Source: Durusdinium trenchii | Taxonomy: Eukaryota > Sar > Dinophyceae > Suessiales > Symbiodiniaceae | Direction of reading: 5' to 3' | DNA: 64,000 nt | NCBI GenBank assembly: GCA_963970005.1 | Contig: CAXAMN010021284.1 | Span: 141,694-205,693 of the forward strand | Shown: positions 32,101 to 43,143 of the stretch, piece after piece | Layout of the letters: each line of letters opens with the position of its first letter | Numbering within the stretch: the stretch's first letter is position 1 | Notes under the pieces: generated by a model | Told to the model about the DNA's origin: nothing | Databases searched by the model: none | The model's input: the letters and a program-made list of their open reading frames with translations, nothing else | Position numbers and translations under genes: made by a program

Positions 32101-35100
32101 ATGATGGAGGTGGTGGTGCTGGGCGGCGGGGTCATTGGGCTCACCACGGCACTGCAACTGCTGAGAGATCCCAGGATTCCCTCACACCTGCAGGTGTGGG
32201 AAGACATATTGTATTTTATTTTTTGTCGTTAACATGGCAGGTCGGTTGGCCGGTTGGTGGGTTGGTTGGTTGATGTTGGTTGGATTGGCTTGCTTCATGG
32301 CTTGAAAGTCGTCGTTTGCTGCTGCTGCTGCTGTAAATTAAGCCTGAAGCCTGAAGCTGGTTTGTGCAGCGTTTATCCTTTGTCCTCGGAGCCCTGTCAG
32401 TATGATTGTCATCTTCACTCTACCTGCCGGATGCTAAGCCGAGCCTCTTGGTCTGCTGCTGCGTTTGCTCCTTCGAAGGCCACAAAGCCACAAAGTGGTG
32501 CAGCGGTGCATCATGGCCCGAAATCTGAACGTATCCGAACACAGAGGTGCAAGAATTGCTGCACCGGCCAGGAAATCTGCACATCTAGATTGACAACGTG
32601 CTGTGCCAACCACGAAATTCTGAATTCCGAAGATACTAATGACGCGAAGCTTTCTGCACTTTTCAAAATCAATCTTTCATCCTTCTGCAGATTGCGGTTG
32701 ATACAGATTGCCGATCGCAGATTGCTGATTTTATTCTTATTGAATCTTATTGAAGCTTTTTCTTGATGCTGGAGTTGGGTAAGCTTGAGCCCAAGGCACA
32801 TTCATTTACTGCCCTTAATTTAGAAAGGTTTCGCGTAGCTGAGCCGTCCTAGGACTATACAGATCGTAGTCGTAAAGGCCGTCCCCGGTTTGAGCAGGCC
32901 GGGCTTCTCGCGGTTCACAGCGGTCCACCAGCCATCGCGCCATGTCCAAGCAAAGCACTACTAAGTTACTAAGTACAAGGAAATCTACGTGTCGAAATAA
33001 ACCGCCTCCGAACTCCTGCACCTGCAAAGACCTAAAGAAGAGTCGACTTATTCCGATTGCAACATAGCGGTGCAAAAATGCGCACGGCACGGTCTAACCA
33101 CGCTCTCCGCAACTTTTGCCACAATTTTGCCATCAGGTGCAGTGGAACCCATGTCAGGTACTGAAGTCTTTGGAAGAATCCTTTGAGAGAGATTTTGACG
33201 AATGAGAAGCAACCTTTGAGCCAGCCGAGCACAATCTCTTTCCCATGCTTCATGGGATTAGGGGGGAGCTACATAGAGGGCATGCACATCCACTGAAAGG
33301 CGGACCATTCACCCCCATGGCCATCGCCGCTTCGCGCCCTCCCTGGCCGGTCATGACCCGTATGTTTCTTGACTTTCCTGATCTTTCTTGCTTTTCAGGG
33401 GCGAACGGAAGAGTTTCAATGTTCATTCCACTGTTGGGGAAACCCATCTCCATCCATCTCCTCCCCATTTCCTCACCATTTCCTCCCCCACGACCTCTCC
33501 GCTCTTTCCCCAACCACCTCTTCGGCTCCCAAACAAACACCGCCTTCAGCTTCGGCCGGCCGCTTCGGCCAGGTGAAGGTTTTGGCCAAAAGCTTCGAAG
33601 CCACCTGCTCCCACGCCGCGGGAGCTTGGTGGATCCCCGATCCCTCCTCACCCGCCTCGCGCTTCGCCCAAGCGAGCGAGTCGGGAGCGCGCTACGTGCG
33701 CTGGGCCAAAGAGACCTGGAAAGAGATGCAGGACGTGGAGCACTGCCGAATGGTGCCAGGTGAGGACGAATTCACCGTTTCATCCAACTTGGTTCGACTC
33801 TCACGCCATGTTCGCAAGGTCAGGGGATGTGGTTGATCCATGGTTTTTCTCCACCTTCACACCGGGCTCTTTGTCGTCAGGTGTTCGTCTCTATTTGCCC
33901 TCCGCGCTCCAACACGGTGAGCTGTGCTTGGAAGGGCCCAACTCCCTGCAGGCGTTGGTGCAGAAGTTCCAGCGCCTGGAGCGGCTCGTGCGGTTTCCTC
34001 GCGCTGCGCGTGAGCTTGGCGCGCGTTAGGGGTCTGGAATGGTCTAGGTCGAGGTGGAGGGTCGTTAAAAGGGGAATTCTCAGCTCTTCAATGACACATG
34101 AAACCATATGTCAGAATTGCAGGAATGATTCCCGTTTATACATGACACTCGGAGATTCACGCCGTCAGCCATAGTAGCCTCTTGATGGTGGGGGAATATC
34201 GATTAGTTTGGGGCAATGAGTCTCACACTCCAACGATCTCCACTCCTTATATATAGTCAGTCCAACACGTCAGTCACACTCATATTCTTGAGACAGAACA
34301 CTGAAGGCATCTCCCCGAAGTCAACGCTCTTGTTATCTCTTGTTGCTCTTCCATCTCTCTCCCATGTCTTTTGGGTTTTGCACCAGGACCTAGCGGGTGC
34401 GTCTGGTGCTTGGCCGGGCGCTCCAGTGGAGGTGGTGAAGGGCTTCCGAGGACTTGAACCTCCAAAGAGTGGCATCAGCTTTGAGACACAATTCACCAAG
34501 ATGGATGCGTTGCTTGGCACACAGACCGGTCTTGAACGGCTCTGTGTTCCTTTTTCCGGACAAAGATGTTTCTAAGTGTTTGTTCTAAAAGACGGGTGAT
34601 TGTGGCGGGATTCTGAGAGGATGTTGGATGGATGTTTTGTAAGAAGAAGGGTCTGCTTCCGAGACCATCACCGTACATCATCAGACACTCCCAGTGTTTG
34701 TTCGCTTGCTCCCTAGAACAGGATTCGGAACAATGCTCAAACAAGACAGAACACCGCCGCCGTCAGCTTCAGTCGAAAGCTGCCGTCGTAAGGTATTTGG
34801 CCCATTTGCGAGGGGAGCTCAACCGCTCGGGCCGTTGTCAACTGCTAGAGCGGGAGGTCTCTTCCTTGGAGGAGGTGCCAGTGATGAAGTTGAGACCCTC
34901 GACCTTTCCAGATTCTTCCAGATTCCCTGACATTCCTGCAAAAATCGCAGCCAAGTGCTGGTTTGGTTGGACTATGCTGGGCCGGGCTGTTTCTTTTGGC
35001 AGTTTCAACTGCAAGGGTCGGGTAAAGGTATGAACAGACGTTCAGAACACCCCTTTGAAGAGAGACCAAAGACCAAAGACCAAAGACCGGCCTGGTTGTA

Positions 35101-36963
35101 AAATGAGTGGACCTGCATGTTTTGGCTATAGGTGGTTCTAGTGCTTCGGGACCTCTTCATTTGTAGGTTTACCTTCCACCAGCTTAGCCATACCTAGCCA
35201 GGTTTACCGTTGATTTTTGCAGCTCCAGGTCACTGCCGCTTACTCCAACGCTGTGGCCATCGTCAACTGCTGTGGCCTCACTGCTGGCACACTGGCGAAG
35301 GACCCGACGATGTTTGCGGCACGGGGCCAGACGGTCTTGGTGGACGCACCGGAGCAGACGAGCTTCTTCAGTCTTCAAACAGGCCAGACGAGCGTGAGTT
35401 TGATGTGTTTTGTTGCTGGTCCTTCAGAAACTCGTAATATGTCGTGGTTTCTTCAATTTTATTCACGACTGTTGAACGTTTTATCTATCTGTATGTGTTT
35501 TGTTGTTTAACTTCTTTTTAATTCTGCCTTTGTATGCCTTTGTTGTTTTTACTGTTTTTTTTTCAGATGAATGGAAGCAGCTTCGTCTTTCGCTTTTCTC
35601 TTTTCTCTTTGGGGAATGCAAAGTATCCAAAAATTATATTTATAGGAGATAGCAAATAGATGGCATGAGGAGGAAGCCTATGATATGCCATCCTGTTGTG
35701 GTTTAGGCCACTTCCATGCCATCTATCCCCGGATGTTTGATCTGAAATCACAGGTTTTGTCAATCGGAGCAGGTCTACAAGAGTCTACAAGTTCACAAGT
35801 CTCATTTCCCCAGTTTCGGAGCAGACTCTTCCAAGTCGACCTGAGTTCCGCGGTTCCAGGCGACCAACGCCCTGTCTACGTATTGCCGCAGGGCGACGGC
35901 ACTGTGGCCGTGGGCGGCTGCTTCTTGCCGGAGCCACGGAGCCCCGACGCCTCGGCCTCGCGGCGCGTGCCGGGGCGCGAGGGCGGGTGGCAGTGCCCGG
36001 AGCTGGACCAGCAGCTGGCGGAGGACGTGGGGGAACTTGGAGGGTCAGGTTCGTCCACGCGATACTCTCGGAGAGAATCTATGCAATTCCATAAATTGAG
36101 GATGCGGTTTGGGAATTGGAAGCCATCTTGTTTGAAAGAAGAGCATGCATGTGTGTCAAGACTATGTCCTGAACATTCCTGAACCCGTGAAAGAGGCTCT
36201 GAGCAAAGTTGCCAGGGACAACGATGGGGGTACTTCCCATGGCCTTTACCTGACAAGTTAATAATTCAACGGCCGAGGCATCACATTTGCAGATTTCTAC
36301 CGACCCTCTTGATTTTGATGCACATCACTAACATTTCGCTTCAAACCCAGGTTAACCACTCATCGCCCCATCCCTCCAAACCTGGCCCCAGCTGTTTCTG
36401 TCCGAAAAACCCGCCACCACGGTGTTCAGGAGATCTTGCGCGATGCTCAGGCCTGGTGTCCCGCGCTGCGCGGCCGCCCGGTGCTGCGCCAGTCCGTGGG
36501 CTGGAGACCCTTTCGCGATCCTGCAGCGAGGGTCGAAAGGGACCCGGAGCACCCGAAGGCCAAGGGTCTCAAGGGGTCTGAAGGGGAGTGTCACGGGGAT
36601 GGAATGGAATGGAGAGTGAAGTGGGTGGGGGGAGTGATGGCCCATACGTGGCGGAAGTTCGGGAGAGGGATGCCCCAAACAAGAGGAGTTTTCTTTGGAC
36701 ACGTTTAAAAGAAGCTTGCGCTTCCCCCAAAAACCAAACGCACCATAAAGCACCCACGATCCCATCTCCCAACCCCTCATGCCCCAAGCTTGAGGCCGGT
36801 AGACCTCTCAGGCGTTCGCCCTCAAACAACCTTCGACCGCATGGTGGCACCTCCGGAGGTGATCCACAACTACGGCCACGGCGATGTGGGTGTGATCCTG
36901 TCCTGGGGCTCGGCGAAGGAGGTGGCCGAGATCCTGCTGGCCATGACGCAGTCGAAGCTCTAA
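32101..36963 (+). CDS. DAO: D-amino-acid oxidase family, peroxisomal, nine exons
   Basis: A flavoenzyme that oxidises D-amino acids to 2-oxo acids, ammonia and H2O2; it could equally be D-aspartate oxidase. Proposed exons are 32101-32193, 33573-33759, 33881-34005, 34387-34506, 34773-34874, 35223-35393, 35814-36026, 36430-36565 and 36812-36963. Phases match throughout and sum to 432 codons plus stop, somewhat longer than the usual 340-370. Exon 1 has the FAD-binding GGGVIGLTTA loop. Exon 2 has ATCSHAAGAWWIPD. Exon 6 has AIVNCCGL and ARGQTVLVDAP. Exon 7 has GTVAVGG, exon 8 GWRPFRD, and exon 9 PEVIHNYGHGDVGV. The last residues, QSKL, form a type-1 peroxisomal signal. Two introns appear to use GC donors (GCT|GCGCGT, GAT|GCGTTG). 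Exon 7 could instead end at 36048. Confidence 0.8.
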
Positions 36964-38140
36964 GGTGCTTTGGCCTGAAAGGGCACGATTGTTTTTGGGA
37001 CTCAGACTCATATTGGTCTCATCTTCATGCTTCTATGATATGGTATACTGAATGCATGGTTTATGCTTTTGGACACTGGGTATGGTGGCGTGGATGGTTA
37101 GAGAGAGACTCCACGAGGGTCTTTTCAAAGAGATTCCTGAAACTCTCACGTTGCAGCGAAATCATGACTCTCACGGAAATCATGAGGCTTCCACCCCCCA
37201 CACACACAGGCCAGGTTCCCAGGACCAGCTTCGTTCGGAGTGTACTGATGTGCTGGATTAACAGGCCATATCAGTGACATTGACCGTTGGTATAGTGGCA
37301 GGGGTAGGCGGAACATGCAACGCGTTTGCAGCAGTCGCTTCTGCTGTTAGGCTCCCACAGGATTTTCTATGGCACCCGCGAGCTACATCGGCTCGTGCAG
37401 TCCCTTTGAGGGATTTACTCAGCCATTGCGCTGATAGCAAGATGCAGCTGGCTGCTTTATGTGGCTTTTACCCAGTGATTGGTTCTACTTTGGGCGCTGA
37501 AGCTGAACGATGACCTGGAGATGGTTTGGTGAGAGGCAGACCGTTTGGGATCTGCTTTCAGTCTCGAAGAAACATCTCCCAAGAGTGGAGATGAATCGCC
37601 TCTGAAAAGGCGATACTTGTTCGTGCGCGGCGAGTGAGAGATTGGGGCAGGTGACGAGAGATGGGAACTTTCGGGGGTTGGTGAGTAGCAGCTTTCCCAA
37701 TCCATTGAAGTGCGGATGTGCATCTGTCCAATTGAAGCGCTGATAAGGTTTAGATTCTAGATGGTTCTAGCATGTTTTAGCACTTTTTGAAGAGTCAAAA
37801 GATGCAGAATAGCCCACGCAACGACAACAGTGACGGTTTTTTGTTGGTCTTTGTCATGCTTTGCCGAGATGGGGATTTTCCGCCGTGACCGGTGAGAGGG
37901 ACCGGCTCCCTATTGGATGCTGTTGGTTCATAGGTGAAAGATGGCTTTTGTGGCCAAGAGTGGAGCGTAGCTGCCTGGGTGCCATCCGTCGAGAATGGAA
38001 GGGGCATCCTAGTTTCTTCCGAATCTGAAGCTTTTCACCTTCCCCTCATTGGGACATCCCATCGTCACTGCGATCTCGCAGAATTCCGATATTTCTTGCT
38101 GTGCAACATTTTTCCAAGCGCCGACTTGTCCCAATCCCAG
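36964..38140. other. Downstream of oxidase; no certain gene
   Basis: A frame at 37274-37513 (CNAFAAVASAVRLPQDF) has helix-like Ala-rich sequence, but no splice-consistent neighbours were found. Confidence 0.35.
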
Positions 38141-38313
38141 ATCAATTGTGTGCAGCGGTGCTCCACCGAGCACCACACCGAGAAACACTGGTGGAACGTT
38201 CGTCACACCTGGTGCGCGCCGCACTCGGTGGCGACGCCCAGGCGCGACCGCTTCGGCCTGCGCCGCGATTTGGTCGCCTTGGGAGCCTTGACGGCGAACT
38301 GCGCTGAGGCGCG
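38141..38313 (+). CDS. Weak PPR-like exon candidate
   Basis: A CCAATCCCAG acceptor (phase 0) opens a frame ending RDLVALGALTANCAEAR and a CG|GTGAGG donor. The DLVALGALTANCAEA segment resembles the first helix of a PPR unit (xxx-A-L-x-A-C-x-x-A). A second piece with AAAWRETLQLTLQG follows at 38749. The phases I could define do not match between the two, so the model is unproven. Confidence 0.3.
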
Positions 38314-38536
38314 GTGAGGCTGCCCTGGTGATCTCAAAAGGTGCCAAGGCAGGCAGGCAGGCATAGTGCAGTGGCATTTCTGGAAGATTCAAGTGCCTTT
38401 TTTCATCCCGATATCCAGAGGAGGTGTCAAAACTAGCTTTGCTCTTCACAGTCTTCACAGAGAAAAGCACCAATGCAAACCGCATGCTGGCCAAACTGAT
38501 TGATACGATAAGACTTGGTATGATCTCCGACCCTAT

Positions 38537-38597
38537 ATATGTATAATATATATATATATATAAATTATATATATTATATACATATATATATATATTT
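38537..38597. repeat. AT microsatellite
   Basis: Almost pure TA/TATAT run interrupted by AAATTATATATATTATATAC. Confidence 0.9.
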
Positions 38598-38748
38598 GCT
38601 ATTGTATGAAGCATGTGATGCACGGCACAAAGACCTTCTTACATGCACGTACAAAGTCCACACTAAGATTTGTAGACACAAAATGCACCTCAGGAGCTAT
38701 ATTCTGTACAATGGATGCTCATCCAATGGTCCATGTCACCCCTCAGAG

Positions 38749-38813
38749 GCTGCTGCCTGGCGTGAGACCTTGCAGTTAACACTGCAGGGTCCAAATTCCA
38801 TGGTGGTTCTTGG
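38749..38813 (+). CDS. Weak PPR-like exon candidate
   Basis: The frame AAAWRETLQLTLQGPNSMVV-LG ends CTTG|GTGAGG. W-RETL resembles the second helix of a PPR unit and would complete the piece at 38141-38313. Confidence 0.25.
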
Positions 38814-40660
38814 TGAGGGACACTCAGCGGCGGCGGCACTGGCATGAGTGGTTCTGAGAACCTCAGACTTGCACCGCGAAGCATCCCTGGCAGGATTCTG
38901 CAAAAGTTGTAATTTGTTTTTGCAAACTAGGTTTGTGGTTGATCTTTGGGCAAGCACCCAAAACAAACAGCCTAGTCCATCCTCAACGCGAACCTCAACT
39001 TCTGATTGTTGGACTCTTTTTGGTCAATGATGCCGGAGATGCAGAGTGAAGAGGTCACATTTTGTGCATTCTAGGCAACCCCCAGGCTTGGGCGGAGTTG
39101 TGGCAGAATGCCCAAAAGCTGGTGTGAACCAAGTCGGATGGTCATGTTCAGATGGGGGACGCCAGATGATAGCTCCTTATCCATTGTCAGATGGCAGCAC
39201 GTACTGTAGAATATGGAACACGAGAAACAGAAAACCTGGTCTAGTTCTTGGAATTGGAATGTTTTCAACATGCTTCATGTTCTTCCCTGTTGAGCAGAAC
39301 AAAATCCAACTGGTGTAGAACTGGAATGTCTCCCACCGGTCTTTCAACCGCGTCTTCGCTGTTTAGGCAGCGCAGTGAGTGCATGTGAGAAGTGGGGGCA
39401 TTGGAGGCTGAACTCCGAAGAAGGTGGATGGTGGTGTGATGTCCAAGAGCCTCTCGTTGGTAGGTGCTTTGTTTGGTTGGGCTGGGCAGGTTTCTTGGGT
39501 TGGGGCGACCCTCAAAAAAAGTTTGACAGCAGATTGTGTGGCCCTAACTAAAAGCTTGAATTTGTCTTTCACCAACAGGTTTGTTCTGCCATGTGACTAT
39601 CAGGAGTGCAGATTGTAGTTGAGCGTCCTTTTGTCCGTTGGCTTGATGCAGCTTTGCAGCTTGCCCAAAAAACCGTGGGTTTTGGAGGCTGTTGACGTGG
39701 GTTTTTTCATCAGAACACCTCGACAGCTGAAACGCTCCATGGTGGCACCCTTTGGTGGCCATTCGCCACCCCACCCAACCATTGGCGTGTAGGCTGGGTC
39801 TTGGAAATTAGAGTCTGGACTAGATAGAATATGATAGAATATATATATATATATATTCAGGAGGTCGGAGACTGGTAATGTTTTTGGACTGGTTTATATA
39901 TGTTTATATGGTCTATCTAGTCCAGGATTGGGGAGTAATGCCTACACTTGGTCTGGTTGAAGGCTGTGCACGTGGGAGTGATGCCTCGGATGGGGCCACT
40001 CAGACTCCACCAGCTGATGTTCTGCCAGCCAAACCTCCGGTGTTGTACCAGAAAGATCATGTTTCGTTCGTTTCGTTCGTTTCGTCCAACATGTTCAGGC
40101 ATCAACTTTGAGTAGATCATGTGATTCTCACCCTTTCACCGATGTTTCTGGGCCAGTTTCGCCCGGAACGACTCCGGGGGCCACATCGCACGGTCAGCAG
40201 CTCGGTGAGGCGTGCGTTGCAGCTCCTGGCCCTCCCGGCAGACATGATCAGCTGCTGAGAAGTGAAACGGAAGATGAGCACTTGTCAAGACCCAGAAACC
40301 ACAACAACTTAAATGTAAAGAACATTAAAGAACAGAATTTGGGGTCAGAGCAAATACTGGTTTAGTGGAAACCCTTGAGGGTTCCGAGACCAAAACAAAA
40401 AAAAAGTCGGTCATTCCGTGCAACAGACCGAGACAAGACAGAACAGCGGGTGGTTCATTTCTTCTTAAAAGGTGTTTCCTTTTCAGGAACGAACAATTGG
40501 GGTGGTTGGGGGGGGTTAATGGGGCGGCGGTATAATGATTCCATGGCAGTTCCATGGAGTGTCTGGGTATAATGATTCCAGGTACCCGTTTTAAACCATG
40601 TTTTGCTGCGTCGGCGATGCCGCCACGCGGCTGTCCCCACGTTCCTAGTCACCACCCAGG
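38814..40660. other. No certain gene; AT microsatellite
   Basis: An AT run lies at 39838-39856, and a TTTCGTTCG triplet at about 40064-40085. Nothing else was recognised. Confidence 0.35.
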
Positions 40661-40760
40661 CTTCGGCGCCGCGCAGGGGGCCTGCGCCAAAGCGGAACGA
40701 CGGAAGGCGGTTGGGGCCCGCTGCTGGCGGTCCCTGGCGGTCCGATCCGAGACTTCTTCG
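40661..40760 (+). CDS. Weak PPR-like exon candidate
   Basis: A CACCACCCAG acceptor is followed by FGAAQGACAKAERRKAVGAR and CWRSLAV. GAAQGACAKAE fits the first PPR helix (xAAxxACAKAxxW). Confidence 0.3.
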
Positions 40761-43143
40761 GAATGGTCTGAGATTGGAGGAGCTGCCCCCCTGATTCCCA
40801 AGACATGGAGGTTTCACCAACTTTTTGGTTAACTCATGTTAGAGCGCTTTCTTTTTTGTTAAGTATAATGACGTCTTCCATGAACAGAAGGGCATGTCAT
40901 GGCACCAGGCCAATGCGGCGGACGAGCATGGACCGATGCGGCAGTCAAAAGACGGCAGTCGTCTGCTGCGGACGATTTGGGAGAATTCAGAGACGGACGA
41001 TTTCTGGTTGGAGAATCTTCCAAGACATCCCTTAGGTTGGGCCCACAACGCTGTTTGCGATTTGATACCATTGTGTTCCTCAAGAGCCTGCCAGGTTGAG
41101 AGCTAGTGAAGCAGCTGTTCACATCCAGTGGTGTGAGCCAGTTTGAGAGGCAAATGAGGCGGATGTTGAGGCATTCTTGGGTGCACATCTTTGGCCTTGT
41201 GGGATTTTTGAAGGTCTTTCAGACGAGTGAAGCTGGTGTGATGGAGCTATTAAAGAGTGGAAGAACTCCTGTCGTGAAGGCCACAGTGAAACTGGGACAG
41301 CCAAAATCCATGTAATGGGGATGCTTAAGGATCTTGAGCCACAACTAGTGACTTTGTCACTAATTAGGGATTCAACCACTGTACATAATTTATATACACA
41401 TACATGTGGCAACACCAGCTACAAACCCAACGATGGTAGACTTGGAGTTTCTCCATGAAGACCCACGACGTGGCAGACCGCAGTTGATCCGAATGGTTCT
41501 TTGAAAGCCAGCCATGTACGCGGTGCGCGCACGTATGCGCAAGGGATGAGAAGGGACACCAGGGGATGTGATGTTCAAATCAGATCAAATCAGTTTTTCA
41601 TGTAAAACGATGCCACAGATCACGGATCCATTGATCAGTCTTTCTTGCTCCATGGAGAACAGTTGCTACAGTCCCACAAGAAGCCCAGAGAAAATATACA
41701 ACCAAGCAGGCCAACAATGTGTGCGTGCCTTCGAGATCTGAACGGATTCCAAGAGCAAACAACCCAAGAAACTCCTCACATTGCTCAGACTTTCACCAAC
41801 TCATTGAGACGAAATGGGCAGCTTGGGGGCCGAAGGATGCCGAAGGCCCACTCTTTTTGCTGGCTGCGCTCCAAGCAGAAGGGGCACCACTGACTGTAAT
41901 CCACGAAACGTGTTGGGGTAGAATAGAATCAGCCATACTTTTGAGCGGGTTCGAGCAGGTGTTGATAATGCATATAATAGTGACACGCATCGCATGCATC
42001 TGGGAAGGCAGGAGTACAGCAATCGATGCTTGACACACCATGAGACACCTACAGTGGAAGGCCATAAATTCACACATGTTTCACGACTTCATCACATGTT
42101 TTCTGTTCTGCTCGCATGATCTTCCATCCTATTGGTCGGCATCGCCTTTTTTCGACTCGAAATCGCTCGAGAGGTGTGGCACTTTGCCTTCAGCAGCGGG
42201 TGGCGCGCGGCCTTTCTCAGGCGCTGTTCCCTGCTTGACCTGCGGGGATGTTTTGGTCATGACACGGCAGTCTTTCGATAACAATACACCTGGATGAAAG
42301 GGTTTCAGAAGTGACGATGTCGACGACGTGTATCCTGGTGAATTTGTTCTACAGATCCCTTGCCCAAGGATGGTTTTGAGAGGCGCTTTCAAGAAGGAAG
42401 CCCGAGTGGAAGACCATTCCCGAACAGTGAACTCCACAAAACTCCACAAAACCACAAGTGAAGACCGTGAATGAGCGAAGATGAATGATGGTCCAGAAGA
42501 CTTTCTTCTTGCACCTGGGGTGTTTTGCACTGGTGCAAGGTGAGGTAACGTGGGAACTGACCCCCCTGGAAAGGAAGGCAGGGACTTCTCGGGTGTTTCT
42601 CGGAGTACAGCTCAAAGAGGTCCGAGGGACAAAGTGCGAAGGGTTTGGAGTCTCTTCGCTGTTTTCATGACTGTCCCTGCCTCAAGCGCAAGTTGCCCAT
42701 TGAGCAAACCTGATGTTCTTGCGGATCTTCTGAACAACTACCAGCACCACTGACGGGGTGGTTATTGGATGGAAAAATACATAGTCAGGGGTGTCCCCTA
42801 ACCACCCTTTCCGTGGTGCTGGTATATAATATGCAATCTTCCTGCCGTCCCCCCCAGGTGCTTCTGGTTTATCATCATGTTCTTTTTAACCTGTGCTCAT
42901 GGTTCATTCTTCTCTCATCTTGTCCTTTTAGGCATGGAACGAGGAGAAAACGGAACTCAATGTTTGAGGAACTGACACCAAGTACTTTGGTGATCCGTTT
43001 TCACAAAGACAATGTGACAAACCCATCAATGATGCCGGGCTCAAGCTGTGAGCTGGCCTTGTGCAAGCGCTAAGCGAAGCTGCGTAGCTCGCTTGGCGCG
43101 GCCACGGCCCAAGGCGGTCGTGCACCAGCAGTTTTGGAGCAGG
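40761..43143. other. No certain gene
   Basis: No motif, ordered repeat or splice-consistent exon seen up to the transporter start. Confidence 0.35.

Noticed and set aside
33245-33763. Frames of 133-172 codons around oxidase exon 2
   Set aside because: They are out of frame with the oxidase motif AAGAWWIPD or extend into its intron; kept only as exon 33573-33759.
37274-37350. tRNA-like start (TTGGTATAGTGGCAGG)
   Set aside because: Resembles a D-arm, but no matching acceptor stem, anticodon stem or T-loop (GGTTCRANYCC) follows.
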